DNA of 64,000 nucleotides, from assembly GCF_002101675.1 (NCBI RefSeq), contig NZ_LQOY01000014.1, positions 62,001-126,000 of the forward strand, given 5' to 3'. This DNA is from Mycobacterium gordonae (lineage in GTDB: Bacteria > Actinomycetota > Actinomycetes > Mycobacteriales > Mycobacteriaceae). Positions 8,922-16,335 of this stretch are shown piece after piece. Numbering within the stretch: position 1 is the first letter of the stretch; every line of letters starts with the position of its first letter. The notes beneath the pieces are model-generated. The model ran no database searches and had not been told where the DNA came from. It worked only from the letters and a program-made list of their open reading frames with translations. A program made the position numbers and the translations under genes.

Positions 8922-8945
8922 TGACAAATGATGTCCTAGTGTTAC
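8922..8945 (+). promoter_or_regulatory. Operator/promoter element, copy B of the recurring motif
   Basis: TGACAAATGATGTCCTAGTG followed by TTAC. It contains the inverted pair GACA-N5-TGTC and a TAnnnT hexamer. It lies about 48 bp upstream of the TetR start and beside the 3' end of the aldehyde dehydrogenase remnant. Closely matches copy A at 1018. Confidence 0.5.
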
Positions 8946-9498
8946 GGCACACCACTAGGTCGGCCGATGAACGCGGTCTTGGTCTCGAGATATTCCATCA
9001 ATCCTGCCTTTCCGTTCTCGCGTCCCACGCCAGATTCCTTCATCCCGCCGAACGGTGCGTGGGGTTGCAGTGTCCATGAGTTCACGCCGACGTTGCCCGC
9101 CCGCAGCGCGCGACTGACCCGCAGAGCACGGCTGATATCGCGGGTGTAGACCGCGGCTCCCGAGCCGTACCGGGTGTCGTTGGCCAACTCGATAGCCTCC
9201 TCGTCGGCGAAGGGGAACACGCACACGACCGGACCGAAGATTGGGCAACGGGCCCGATCGCGCCCGGGGAGACGGGGCCAGGGGCCGTTGTCGAAGGCGG
9301 TGCGGGCCGCCGTGACGGCGGCATCGACCGCGGTTCGGTCGGCGTTGGGGCAGCGAAAATGCTTTCACCGCTTGCCGGATGAATGTGCTGCACCGGATCG
9401 AGCTGTCCGTCGACCCAGGAGCCGTCGATGAACATCTGCGGTCGTGGCAGCGTCACGCGCGACAGGTGGGGAAGCATCGAAATTGCGCTCACATGCAT
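8942..9498 (-). pseudogene. Aldehyde dehydrogenase remnant: internal deletion plus frameshift
   Basis: The minus strand carries both ends of an aldehyde dehydrogenase but not the middle. From about 9435 it reads MFIDGSWVDGQLDPVQHIHP, the normal N-terminus. Near 9350 the frame must shift to continue as TAVDAAVTAARTAFDNGPWP. After GRDRAR the sequence jumps directly to IFGPVVCVFPFADEEAIEL, a segment from near the C-terminus, then ends normally with PFGGMKESGVGRENGKAG. Roughly 300 codons, including the catalytic Cys and Glu and most of the NAD domain, are gone from a gene usually near 490 codons. It cannot make an active enzyme. The promoter region at its 5' end still has the recurring operator. 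Confidence 0.85.
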
Positions 9499-9521
9499 AA
9501 CACTAGTACAGTATCTGTACT
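9498..9521 (-). promoter_or_regulatory. Operator, copy C, with perfect palindrome AGTACAG-TAT-CTGTACT
   Basis: The perfect inverted repeat AGTACAG/CTGTACT (9505-9521, 3-bp spacer) overlaps the recurring motif, which on the minus strand reads ACAGATACTGTACTAGTGTT. It lies between the divergent aldehyde dehydrogenase remnant and the SDR gene starting at 9560. Nearly the same core, GTACAG-N4-TGTAC preceded by ACTA, recurs at 49606-49624. Confidence 0.55.
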
Positions 9522-9559
9522 TGTGTAGAGCCGCCTGGGTGTCCGGCGTAGGACGTGAG

Positions 9560-10378
9560 GTGCAGCCGATTCAATCGACGACGTCGAATAGTGCCGCATT
9601 GGCGCTGGGCGGACGGGTAGCCATGGTCACCGGCGCGAGTGGCGGTATCGGGCGGGTGTTGGCCCGGCGGTATGCCAGGGCTGGTGCGTCCGTTGCCCTG
9701 GTTGCTCGCCGGGAAGCCGAGCTGGAGCAGACGGCGCAACTGGTGGGCGGCGAGGGTGGTGAATCGTTGCAGCTGGTTGCCGACATTCGCGATGAGGAGC
9801 AGTGCCGGGATGTCGTCACGCGGGCTGTGGCGCGTTTCGGTCGCCTCGACGTGCTTGTGAACAATGCGGCAATTCCTGGCGCCGATCAGCCAATCAGCCA
9901 AGCGGATGCAGCCAATTGGCAGGAAGTGTTGGCGACCAATCTGCTGGCCCCGGTCATGTTGTCACGGGAGGTGTTGCGGCAGAACATGATATCCCGCGGG
10001 AGCGGCAACATACAGTTTCTGTCGTCGGCCGCCGCACGGTCGGTACGTCCCGGGAAGGGACACTATGCCGCCTCTAAATTGGCGCTGAGCGCGCTGTGTC
10101 AAACGCTCGCGCTGGAGGTCGGCGCGGCAGGGATCCGGGTGAACACGCTCGTGATCGGTGCGGTGGCCGGCGAGCTGCTGGACCGCTACATCGCCAGACA
10201 GGCGGCCCAGCAGCAGGTGGAAATCGACGAAGCGTGCAAGCGCATTACCGCTGGGAACGCCCTGGGGCGGCTGGTCGAATCCGGGGAAGTGGCCGACGTG
10301 TCGGTCTGGCTCGCTTCGGATGCCGCTTCGGCGATCACAGGACAGGACATCTTCGTGACCGGGGGCCAGCGGGTGTGA
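9560..10378 (+). CDS. SDR family oxidoreductase
   Basis: 272-aa classical SDR: TGASGGIGRVLARRYARAGA in the cofactor site, NNAAIPGADQP, SSAAARSVRPGKGHYAASK around the Ser-Tyr-Lys active site, and a C-terminal ITGQDIFVTGGQ. GTG 9560 (MQPIQSTTS) is preferred, with AGGA about six bases upstream; GTG 9539 is also possible. The promoter holds the palindrome at 9505-9521. It is followed by another SDR after about 100 bp that contain one more copy of the recurring motif. Probably oxidises a hydroxyacyl or cyclic alcohol intermediate of the island pathway. Confidence 0.85.
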   Translation: MQPIQSTTSNSAALALGGRVAMVTGASGGIGRVLARRYARAGASVALVARREAELEQTAQLVGGEGGESLQLVADIRDEEQCRDVVTRAVARFGRLDVLVNNAAIPGADQPISQADAANWQEVLATNLLAPVMLSREVLRQNMISRGSGNIQFLSSAAARSVRPGKGHYAASKLALSALCQTLALEVGAAGIRVNTLVIGAVAGELLDRYIARQAAQQQVEIDEACKRITAGNALGRLVESGEVADVSVWLASDAASAITGQDIFVTGGQRV

Positions 10379-10426
10379 TCGGCCGCGTCCACACATCGTG
10401 GAGCGTTGGTCACATTGAATAGATGA

Positions 10427-10448
10427 ACGAAATATGTTCAAGTGTTAT
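10427..10448 (+). promoter_or_regulatory. Recurring operator motif, copy D
   Basis: ACGAAATATGTTCAAGTGTT matches about 16 of 21 positions of the copy at 8924-8944. It lies 30-50 bp upstream of the SDR start at 10478, consistent with a separate promoter inside the island. Its presence argues against an earlier GTG start at 10442. Confidence 0.4.
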
Positions 10449-10477
10449 ATCCGACTTTGCAGGGCGAAGGAGTGGTC

Positions 10478-11278
10478 GTGACCGGTTTGGTGGACAGGCA
10501 AGCCTTGGTCACCGGCGGAGCGCAGGGCCTCGGCCGCGCGATCGCCCACCGGCTGGCCGATATGGGTGCCTACGTCACCATCGTCGATCTTAACGAGGAC
10601 AAGGCGCGCGAGACCGTCGAGCAGATCCGCCTGAAGGATGGTCAGGCGTCCTTTGTCCGAGCGAACGTCGCCCGCCGCGAGGACATCGAGATAGCGGTGC
10701 AGCAGGCGGCGGACAACGGCGACGGTCGCATCGACGTCATGGTCAACGCCGCGCAATTCTTCGCGATGCCCAAGGCGCTGGAGCTGGTCACCGAAAAGGA
10801 TTGGGAGCTTTCGGAAGCTACCGGGCCCAAGGCAACCTTTCGCTTTATGCAGATCGGCTTTCCGTACCTGCGGGCATCCGGTCGGGCCTCGGTGATCAAC
10901 TTCGTGTCGGGCTCCGCACTGGCCGGAATTGCCTACACAGCACCGTATTCCGCGGCCAAGGGCGCCGTGGCAGCGTTGACGAAGGTCGCCGCGAACGAGT
11001 GGGCCCGGCATCGCATTCGGGTCAACGCTGTCTGCCCCTTCGCCCTGACGGAGGTGCAGCAAAAGATGATCGGGACCGAGTGGGACAACTACACCCGAAC
11101 GGCCGATGCGTCGCCGATGAAGCGGGGCGCAGATCCCGATACCGAAATCGCCCCTGCGGTAGCTTTTTTGGCCGGTGATGATTCGGCGTTCGTGACCGGA
11201 ACGGTGCTGCACATCGATGGCGGCATGACCGAACTATCCACGGTCGACTACTCACAGTCACCTGGCGTCTTCGGGTAA
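10478..11278 (+). CDS. SDR family oxidoreductase
   Basis: 266-aa SDR with LVTGGAQGLGRAIAHRLADM at the cofactor site, VNAAQFFAMPKAL in place of the usual NNAG, YSAAKGAVAALTK at the active site and FVTGTVLHIDGGMTEL at the C-terminus. GAAGGAG lies just upstream of GTG 10478. The next gene (DUF35) begins five bases after the stop and then overlaps the thiolase-like gene, so these three form a tight operon. That arrangement suggests this enzyme makes the substrate, for example a 3-oxo- or 3-hydroxyacyl-CoA, for the cleaving pair that follows. Confidence 0.86.
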   Translation: MTGLVDRQALVTGGAQGLGRAIAHRLADMGAYVTIVDLNEDKARETVEQIRLKDGQASFVRANVARREDIEIAVQQAADNGDGRIDVMVNAAQFFAMPKALELVTEKDWELSEATGPKATFRFMQIGFPYLRASGRASVINFVSGSALAGIAYTAPYSAAKGAVAALTKVAANEWARHRIRVNAVCPFALTEVQQKMIGTEWDNYTRTADASPMKRGADPDTEIAPAVAFLAGDDSAFVTGTVLHIDGGMTELSTVDYSQSPGVFG

Positions 11279-11283
11279 CGGCC

Positions 11284-11688
11284 ATGCGACCGATGCCTGC
11301 GGCGACCGAGTTGAGCATGCCCTTCTGGACCGGCGGCGCGCTCGGCGCACTGCGCATGCAGCGTTGCACAGGCTGTGCGCGCTTGTGTCACCCACCGGCG
11401 CTGCGCTGCCCACGCGACCACGCGCGGCTGGACTGGGTTGACCTGAGCGGCCGCGGCCGGCTCGAATCATGGACAGTCAACCGGCATCAGTGGTTTCCCG
11501 GGTATCCGCCGCCGTACATCGTCGCGTTCGTCAACCCGGTCGAGGACCCGGGTGCGAGATTGCTGACCAATCTGGTCAACGCCGATGCCGGTGCGCTCGT
11601 CGCCGGCATGACCGTGCGCGTTGTCTTCGATCGACTTGTCGACGGAGACGACGAGATCTACGTGCCGTTGTTCGAGCCGGAGCGGTGA
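11284..11688 (+). CDS. DUF35 OB-fold protein with N-terminal zinc ribbon
   Basis: 134-aa protein with a rubredoxin-like zinc ribbon (CTGC near residue 30 and a second cysteine set in LCHPPALRCPRDH) followed by an OB fold (GRGRLESWTVNRHQWFPGYP, PPYIVAFVNPVEDPGARLLT). DUF35 proteins of this type bind acyl-CoA and partner thiolase-like proteins; the known example is ChsH2 with the Ltp2 aldolase in steroid side-chain removal. Its TGA overlaps the ATG of the thiolase-like gene (TGATG at 11686-11690), so the two are likely made as a complex. Confidence 0.82.
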   Translation: MRPMPAATELSMPFWTGGALGALRMQRCTGCARLCHPPALRCPRDHARLDWVDLSGRGRLESWTVNRHQWFPGYPPPYIVAFVNPVEDPGARLLTNLVNADAGALVAGMTVRVVFDRLVDGDDEIYVPLFEPER

Positions 11689-12863
11689 TGGCGAGCCCGC
11701 TGACCGAGCGCGTCATCATCAGCGGCATCGGACAGTCCGCGATCGGCCGCCGGCTCGGTCGGGATGGCCTCGCCCTCACCGTCGAGGCATGCGAGAACGC
11801 GGTAGTCGATGCGGGCCTCTCCCTGGCCGACATCGACGGACTGACCACCTATCCCGGCTCCTCACAACCGGGACTCGGATTCTCCGGGGCCTCGCTGCGT
11901 GACATTCACGACGCATTGGGCCTCAAGCCGAATTGGGTTGCCGGAGGGGTGGAGTCACCCGGCCAGCTCGGAGCGGTCGTCGACGCGATGATGGCCGTCG
12001 CCAGCGGACTCGCCGACCACGTGCTGTGTTGGCGGAGCATCTGGGAAGGCACCGCGCAGGGCGCCGGCCCGCGACGGGGGTACGGCGCCGGCGCGGGCCG
12101 ACCCGGTGGAATGTTGGCCTGGCAGGTGCCTTTTGGCGCGACGGCGGCCAACTTGGCCGCGCTGCAGATCCGGACGAGGATGCACCGTTATGGTCTGACC
12201 CGCGAGCAGTTGGCTTCGATCGCGATCGCGCAGCGGTCCCATGCAGCCCATAACCCGTGCGCAATCTACACCGATCCGATAGACATCGAGACCTACCTGA
12301 GCGCCCGGATGATCTCGGACCCACTGTGTTTGTTCGACTGTGACATCGCCTGCGACGGTGCGACCGCATTCGTGATTTCGCGGGCCGAGCACGCCGGTGG
12401 TCTCGACCATCCGGCCCTGGTCTGCGAGGCGCTCGACTGTGCTCATCACGACCGCTTTACTTGGGAGGCCGGACAAGACATCACCAGGATCAGCTCTCGC
12501 TGGTTGTCGCTGTGGGAGCGAACCGATTTCACCGTCGCCGACGTCGACATGGCTTCGCTCTACGACGGCTTCAGCGTGTTCGTGTTGTGCTGGCTGGAGG
12601 ATCTCGGCTTCTGTGCTGTCGGCGAGTCGGGTGACTGGGTCGCCGATTGGCGTCGCATTTCGTTGGGTGGCGAGCTGCCGATCAACACGGCCGGGGGTCA
12701 GCTGTCCGGTGGCCGACTGCACGGCTTCGGTCATCTTCACGAAGCCTGTCTCCAGATTCGCGGTGAGGCAGGGGCCCGGCAAGTCGATGGTGCGGGACTG
12801 GCAGCGGTCGGCGTCGGCGCGGCCAACAGTGGCACTACCGCGATGCTGTTGCGGCGTGCATAG
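11688..12863 (+). CDS. Thiolase-like protein (lipid-transfer/Ltp2-type)
   Basis: 391-aa thiolase-fold protein starting MASPLTERVIISGIGQSAIG. It has the thiolase architecture (SLADIDGLTTYPG; ESPGQLGAVVDAMMAVASGL; ISRAEHAGG; INTAGGQLSGGRLHGFGHLHE). The conserved DMASLYDGFSVF segment is typical of Ltp-type proteins that act as thiolases or retro-aldolases. Together with the overlapping DUF35 gene, an Ltp2-like carbon-carbon cleavage role is the best inference. The open frame extends upstream to 11469, but ATG 11688, coupled to the DUF35 stop, fits the protein N-terminus. A homologous pair occurs at 50609-52193. Confidence 0.82.
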   Translation: MASPLTERVIISGIGQSAIGRRLGRDGLALTVEACENAVVDAGLSLADIDGLTTYPGSSQPGLGFSGASLRDIHDALGLKPNWVAGGVESPGQLGAVVDAMMAVASGLADHVLCWRSIWEGTAQGAGPRRGYGAGAGRPGGMLAWQVPFGATAANLAALQIRTRMHRYGLTREQLASIAIAQRSHAAHNPCAIYTDPIDIETYLSARMISDPLCLFDCDIACDGATAFVISRAEHAGGLDHPALVCEALDCAHHDRFTWEAGQDITRISSRWLSLWERTDFTVADVDMASLYDGFSVFVLCWLEDLGFCAVGESGDWVADWRRISLGGELPINTAGGQLSGGRLHGFGHLHEACLQIRGEAGARQVDGAGLAAVGVGAANSGTTAMLLRRA

Positions 12864-12880
12864 GCCACTCGGCGAGGACG

Positions 12881-13357
12881 TCAGGTCTGGGGCCGCCAGA
12901 GCTGCACCGTGCAGGACGCCCCGCCGGGCAGCTCGATGATCTCGATCGGTGTCCCGTCCGGGTCCTGAACGAAGAACATCCGGACGCCGCCGATATCGAC
13001 GGGCGGTTCCGCGTGGACATCAGGATGCTGCCGTCGGACGTTGGCGTAGGCGGTGTCGAGGTCGTCGACGCGAAACGACATGTTCGTGTACCCGAGGTGG
13101 GGGCCACTCGGCCCTGCGGGAACGGAGCCGAGCGACAGCAACTCGACCATGACGTCACCGATGAGCCCGCCGACCATACGGCCGTGCTGCGCGGCCCCGC
13201 CGGTCACCGAATCCAGCCCGGCCCCTTCGAGTTCCACGTCGAACACGACGTCCATGCCCAGGACCGCGGTATAGAACGCCCGGGATGTCTCGATGTCGGA
13301 CACGCCGACGCAGATGTGGGAGAAGTTCTGCACTGTGATCGCAGGCTGTTGGCCCAT
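12881..13357 (-). CDS. VOC/glyoxalase family protein
   Basis: 158-aa vicinal-oxygen-chelate protein with two beta-alpha-beta-beta-beta modules: FSHICVGVSDIETSRAFYTAVLG and YTNMSFRVDDLDTAYANVR, ending FVQDPDGTPIEIIELPGG. Candidate metal ligands are the His of FSHICVG, the Glu of VMVELL and the Glu of PIEIIEL; the fourth position is Asn rather than the common His, so metal use may differ. Possible roles include a dioxygenase, glyoxalase or methylmalonyl-CoA epimerase-like step. It is convergent with the thiolase-like gene and closes the catabolic island. Confidence 0.8.
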   Translation of the reverse strand: MGQQPAITVQNFSHICVGVSDIETSRAFYTAVLGMDVVFDVELEGAGLDSVTGGAAQHGRMVGGLIGDVMVELLSLGSVPAGPSGPHLGYTNMSFRVDDLDTAYANVRRQHPDVHAEPPVDIGGVRMFFVQDPDGTPIEIIELPGGASCTVQLWRPQT

Positions 13358-13420
13358 TGCGGCACCCTTCGAGACAGACTGGCTTTCCTCGCCTTCCGTT
13401 GTACTCGCAGGCGTGTCGGC

Positions 13421-13906
13421 TCAGTGCTGGGGGCGGATGCCGATGGTGGCGAGGGCCGTGCTCAGATCATCGTGATAGCGCACGGCCGACGGCGACGCTG
13501 ACGGAACGAGCCATTGACCCGCAGGCTGCTTCGTCGGCGTGGGCCGACTACCGCTGGGGCGGGACAGCTCGATGTAGCCCGCCGCTCGCAAGGCCAGCAG
13601 GCAGCTGGTGGCGAGCAACGCACCACCGAACACCGCGACATTGACCGAGATGTTCCGTCGGGCGGATACCAGGGCATCGCACTGAGCCCGGTAGTCGCTG
13701 AGTTCGTAGTGTGCGCCAAAGCCGGTGTGCAGATCGCGATTAACGGCGTCTTCGCGTGCCGCGCGGCGATGGTCTGGGTGGAAGCCGGTGCCGCAGGCGA
13801 TGGGTGCACCGCTGCGATCGACGGCCTGCAATGACAGCGGCAGCGTAAGCCCGAAAAGCGATCCGAGCACCGCCGCGGCGCCCACGACACCAAGTACCCA
13901 CCTCAC
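13421..13906 (-). CDS. Two-helix membrane protein of unknown function
   Basis: 161 aa from GTG 13906, which has GGAGGG a few bases upstream. The first 25 residues form a hydrophobic segment (RWVLGVVGAAAVLGSLFGLTLPLSL). A second lies near residues 90-120 (ISVNVAVFGGALLATSCLLAL). Between them is an extracytoplasmic loop with two cysteines and His/Asp/Arg-rich sequence. The C-terminal tail is proline and serine rich. No family recognised. It is transcribed away from the VOC gene start. Confidence 0.6.
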   Translation of the reverse strand: MRWVLGVVGAAAVLGSLFGLTLPLSLQAVDRSGAPIACGTGFHPDHRRAAREDAVNRDLHTGFGAHYELSDYRAQCDALVSARRNISVNVAVFGGALLATSCLLALRAAGYIELSRPSGSRPTPTKQPAGQWLVPSASPSAVRYHDDLSTALATIGIRPQH

Positions 13907-14004
13907 CGTGCAGCCCTCCGGTTCTGCAGAGCGTCTATTACACGTGTGTTTACCCCGTGCGGCGGTTTTTACGCCTTCGATAAAACGCCGGTAGCCGGGG
14001 CAGT

Positions 14005-14589
14005 TCAGGAGGGTTCGGGCCGGCAAAGCTGCTCGGTCAGCAGGTCGATGCGGTCAGTGTCGAAGCCCGGACGCAGTCGGCGGTTCCGGGCGAGGCTGAC
14101 CAGTCCGTGCAGCGCTGACCAGAGCACCTCGGCGAGCGTGTCGGTGTCCCGGTGTCCGTCAAGTGCAGCTACCACCTCCCGGAGTTCGGTGAAGGCCGCT
14201 TCTAGTTCGGGCGGGGTGTCGTCATCGGCGAAGTGCAACGTGGTCGCCCGAGTGAACATCGCGTCGTACAGCCCGGGGTTTTCCCGGGCGAAGTCGACGT
14301 AGGCGCGCGCGAACCGTCTCAGTGCGTCGGTGCTCGTCGTGGCGCCAGTGCGTGCGGTGCGCAACTTTTCGGTCAGCTCGCCGAAGCCTTCGAGGGCGAC
14401 GGCCTGCGCGAGTTGGTCCATGTTGGTGAAGTGCGCGTACAGCACGGGCTGGCTGTACTCGATCTCGGCGGACAACCGGCGCGTGGTGACGGCGTCCCAC
14501 CCTTCGGCCTCGGCAAGCCGGCGCGCGGTCGAGACAATCAGCCGCTGCCGCGCGGCCCTCTCACGTGCACGACGATCTTCGACAGGCAT
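14005..14589 (-). CDS. TetR family transcriptional regulator
   Basis: 194-aa regulator: RLIVSTARRLAEAEGWDAVT then LSAEIEYSQPVLYAHFTNM form the TetR helix-turn-helix at residues about 18-60, followed by a helical ligand domain. ATG 14589 (MPVEDRRARERAARQ) is preferred over one 45 bp upstream because an operator-like inverted repeat begins at 14598. It faces the divergent DUF1772 gene, now broken. This layout is common for TetR regulators of DUF1772 membrane proteins. Confidence 0.85.
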   Translation of the reverse strand: MPVEDRRARERAARQRLIVSTARRLAEAEGWDAVTTRRLSAEIEYSQPVLYAHFTNMDQLAQAVALEGFGELTEKLRTARTGATTSTDALRRFARAYVDFARENPGLYDAMFTRATTLHFADDDTPPELEAAFTELREVVAALDGHRDTDTLAEVLWSALHGLVSLARNRRLRPGFDTDRIDLLTEQLCRPEPS

Positions 14590-14597
14590 ACCAGAAG

Positions 14598-14628
14598 ATA
14601 GCATCGCTAGGACCGATAGCGATGCTAT
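14598..14628. promoter_or_regulatory. Perfect 12-bp inverted repeat, probable TetR operator
   Basis: ATAGCATCGCTA (14598-14609), 7-bp spacer, then TAGCGATGCTAT (14617-14628). The half-site TAGCATCG occurs twice more at 14652 and 14670. It lies in the divergent promoter of the TetR gene and the DUF1772 gene, so it is probably the binding site of that TetR. Confidence 0.7.
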
Positions 14629-14649
14629 TGACACCGCGCGCCGAATGTT

Positions 14650-14678
14650 TCTAGCATCGCTAGAATAGCTAGCATCGA
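14650..14678. promoter_or_regulatory. Second cluster of TAGCATCG half-sites
   Basis: TCTAGCATCGCTAG followed 5 bp later by CTAGCATCGA. These repeat the half-site of the inverted repeat at 14598-14628 and end about 20 bp before the DUF1772 start codon, a position suited to repression. Confidence 0.6.
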
Positions 14679-14698
14679 CAGACTTGCGGAGGTTCCCG

Positions 14699-15168
14699 AT
14701 GACTCACTTCATTCAGTTCGCGGCGCTGATCGCCGTCATCGGCAATGCGGTGGTCTACGGAACCGACGTCTTCTGCGCGATCGTGCTGCGCCCCGCGCTG
14801 GCCCACGTTGACGACCGGGCGCTGTCGGCGGTCAGCGGGTTTGTGCACCGCCACGGTGACCGGCGGATGCCGGTGCCGGGCGTGGTCGGTGTCGTCGCCG
14901 CCGCCGCGACCACTGCCCTGGCAGCACTGGCCGGGCACTGGCTCCAAGCCGCCAGCGCCGGTGTAGCCGTGGTGCTGTTACTGATCTGACTGTCGCTCTA
15001 CGTCCGCATCAGCGCGCCGATCAATCGACAGCTCACCGCCGCCGCCGACCACGGCCGATATTGGCGAATGTGCGCGCCTTGCAGGCTGATTGGGACCGCA
15101 TCATCAACGCCCGCGCCGGCTTACCGGGCCTTGCACTCGTTTCGCTGTGCCTCGCCCTGATCGCCTGA
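14699..15168 (+). pseudogene. DUF1772 membrane protein, broken by a stop and a frameshift
   Basis: From ATG 14699 (CGGAGG six bases upstream) the frame encodes MTHFIQFAALIAVIGNAVVY and two further hydrophobic segments, as in DUF1772/anthrone-oxygenase-like proteins. It then meets a TGA at 14987-14989. The same frame continues beyond the stop with LSLYVRISAPINRQLTAAAD, a typical family sequence. Around 15060 the frame must change to read ALQADWDRIINARAGLPG and LALVSLCLALIA, ending at 15168. Two independent lesions make a pseudogene likely. A sequencing error could explain one but hardly both. Confidence 0.75.
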
Positions 15169-15202
15169 CCCCCGTTCCACCACCGGAAAGGACAACCCCG
15201 TC

Positions 15203-15577
15203 ATGTCTTCGCGAACAACAACTCTGGGCCGACTGCTGATGCGCTGCGCTCCGCTCTTCAATGCGCCGGTGGCAGCGGTGGCGAAATCCCGCCGTTTCGG
15301 CGGCTTGGTGAATCGCAACATCACCATGCTGAGTTACACCGGGCGGCGATCCGGGCGCGAGATCAGCATCCCGGTGGCATACCGCCGTTCGGCTGACGAA
15401 ATCACCGTCAACGCCAACCTGCCCGAGACGAAAACGTGGTGGCGCAACTTCCTCGGCGATGGCGGCCCCGTCTCGCTGCGACTCGACGACGCCGAGCGCA
15501 CCGGGCATGCGGTGGCGACCCGCGACAGCAAGGGCCGGGTCACCGTCACCGTTCGGCTGACCGACCACCGGAACTAG
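15203..15577 (+). CDS. Deazaflavin (F420)-dependent nitroreductase family protein
   Basis: 124-aa member of the DUF385/Ddn-like split-barrel family. The diagnostic run LSYTGRRSGREISIPVAY at about residues 42-60, followed by WWRNFL and GGPVSLRLD, matches F420-binding proteins. Members reduce quinones or nitro compounds with F420H2, and others bind lipids or FMN. GGAAAGGA precedes the ATG. It lies just downstream of the DUF1772 remnant on the same strand, possibly once co-transcribed under the same TetR. Confidence 0.75.
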   Translation: MSSRTTTLGRLLMRCAPLFNAPVAAVAKSRRFGGLVNRNITMLSYTGRRSGREISIPVAYRRSADEITVNANLPETKTWWRNFLGDGGPVSLRLDDAERTGHAVATRDSKGRVTVTVRLTDHRN

Positions 15578-15936
15578 ACAACGGCGTGACTGCCGATCGC
15601 GCGGGCGACCAACTTGCCGTCCTGGAAAATCTCCGCTTCCGAGGCGACGACGCGGCGACCGGCCTTGGTCGTACGCGCCTTACAGGTCAGCAGCGTCCCG
15701 GCCACCGCCGGCCGCAGGTACTGGATCATCAAGTCGAAGTGCGGAGCCGCCATGCCGTCGCCGAGTGCGGTGTGAACCGCCAGTCCGGTGCTGGTATCCA
15801 GTAGGGCCGCGAGGAATCCGCCGTGGATGGTTCCACGCTCGTTGCAGTGCTGCGCTGTCGGCAAAGCCTCCACGACGGCGTCCTGACCCTCGGACGGCAG
15901 GTATCGGAAGCCGAGGAATTCGGCGAAGTGACTCAC
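15574..15936 (-). CDS. PaaI-type hotdog thioesterase
   Basis: 120-aa single hotdog-fold protein with the active-site region RGTIHGGFLAALLDTSTGLA and the C-terminal SEAEIFQDGKLVARAIGSH. Homologues hydrolyse aryl- or acyl-CoA thioesters. GTG 15936 (MSHFAEFLGF) is chosen because the upstream gene stops at 15953 and the longer open frame would overlap it heavily. It ends with a 4-bp convergent overlap with the deazaflavin-dependent gene. Confidence 0.8.
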   Translation of the reverse strand: MSHFAEFLGFRYLPSEGQDAVVEALPTAQHCNERGTIHGGFLAALLDTSTGLAVHTALGDGMAAPHFDLMIQYLRPAVAGTLLTCKARTTKAGRRVVASEAEIFQDGKLVARAIGSHAVV

Positions 15937-15952
15937 TGCCAAACCCGTTGCG

Positions 15953-16297
15953 TCACTTGCGCTGCTGGCGTGTGGAATCGCGCACCGCCTCCGCGGCGTC
16001 GCGGAAGATCTGCCCGAAGTCCGGCACCCTGGCGCGCGCGGCGGGCAGGGAAGCCGTCGTGCGTTGCGCCTCGGGCAGATCAAGGACGAGCCACGCGCCG
16101 AATTGATGCGGTTGCACGCGCAGCAGCAGCGTGTCCAGTTCGTCTTCGAGCACGACGGGGACGGTCACGAATTCGCCCGGCTGCGCCTTATCGAGCCGGC
16201 GGCGCACCTCGGTGACATCGGCGTCTTCGGCGAGGCGCCAACGAAGCTCCTGACCGGTGCGGTGGGCCGGTGAATACAGCACAAGATATTTCCCCAC
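15953..16297 (-). CDS. Conserved hypothetical protein, 114 aa
   Basis: Starts MGKYLVLYSPAHRTGQELRW from GTG 16297 and contains an acidic/leucine-rich middle (EFVTVPVVLEDELDTLLLRV) and GAWLVLDLPEAQR near residue 75, ending in a charged helix. No family recognised. It lies between an alpha/beta hydrolase (upstream, same strand, stop at 16336) and the hotdog thioesterase, with short gaps, so the three probably form one operon. No Shine-Dalgarno sequence is evident, so the start is tentative. Confidence 0.55.
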   Translation of the reverse strand: MGKYLVLYSPAHRTGQELRWRLAEDADVTEVRRRLDKAQPGEFVTVPVVLEDELDTLLLRVQPHQFGAWLVLDLPEAQRTTASLPAARARVPDFGQIFRDAAEAVRDSTRQQRK

Positions 16298-16335
16298 GAG
16301 ACGAAGCGTAAGGCCTGTTCGCAAGCTTGGGTCGC

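Noticed and set aside
14987..14989. In-frame TGA in the DUF1772 gene as a selenocysteine codon
   Set aside because: A second lesion (frameshift near 15060) is needed to reach the family C-terminus, no downstream SECIS-like hairpin is evident, and the position is in a membrane helix, not an active site.
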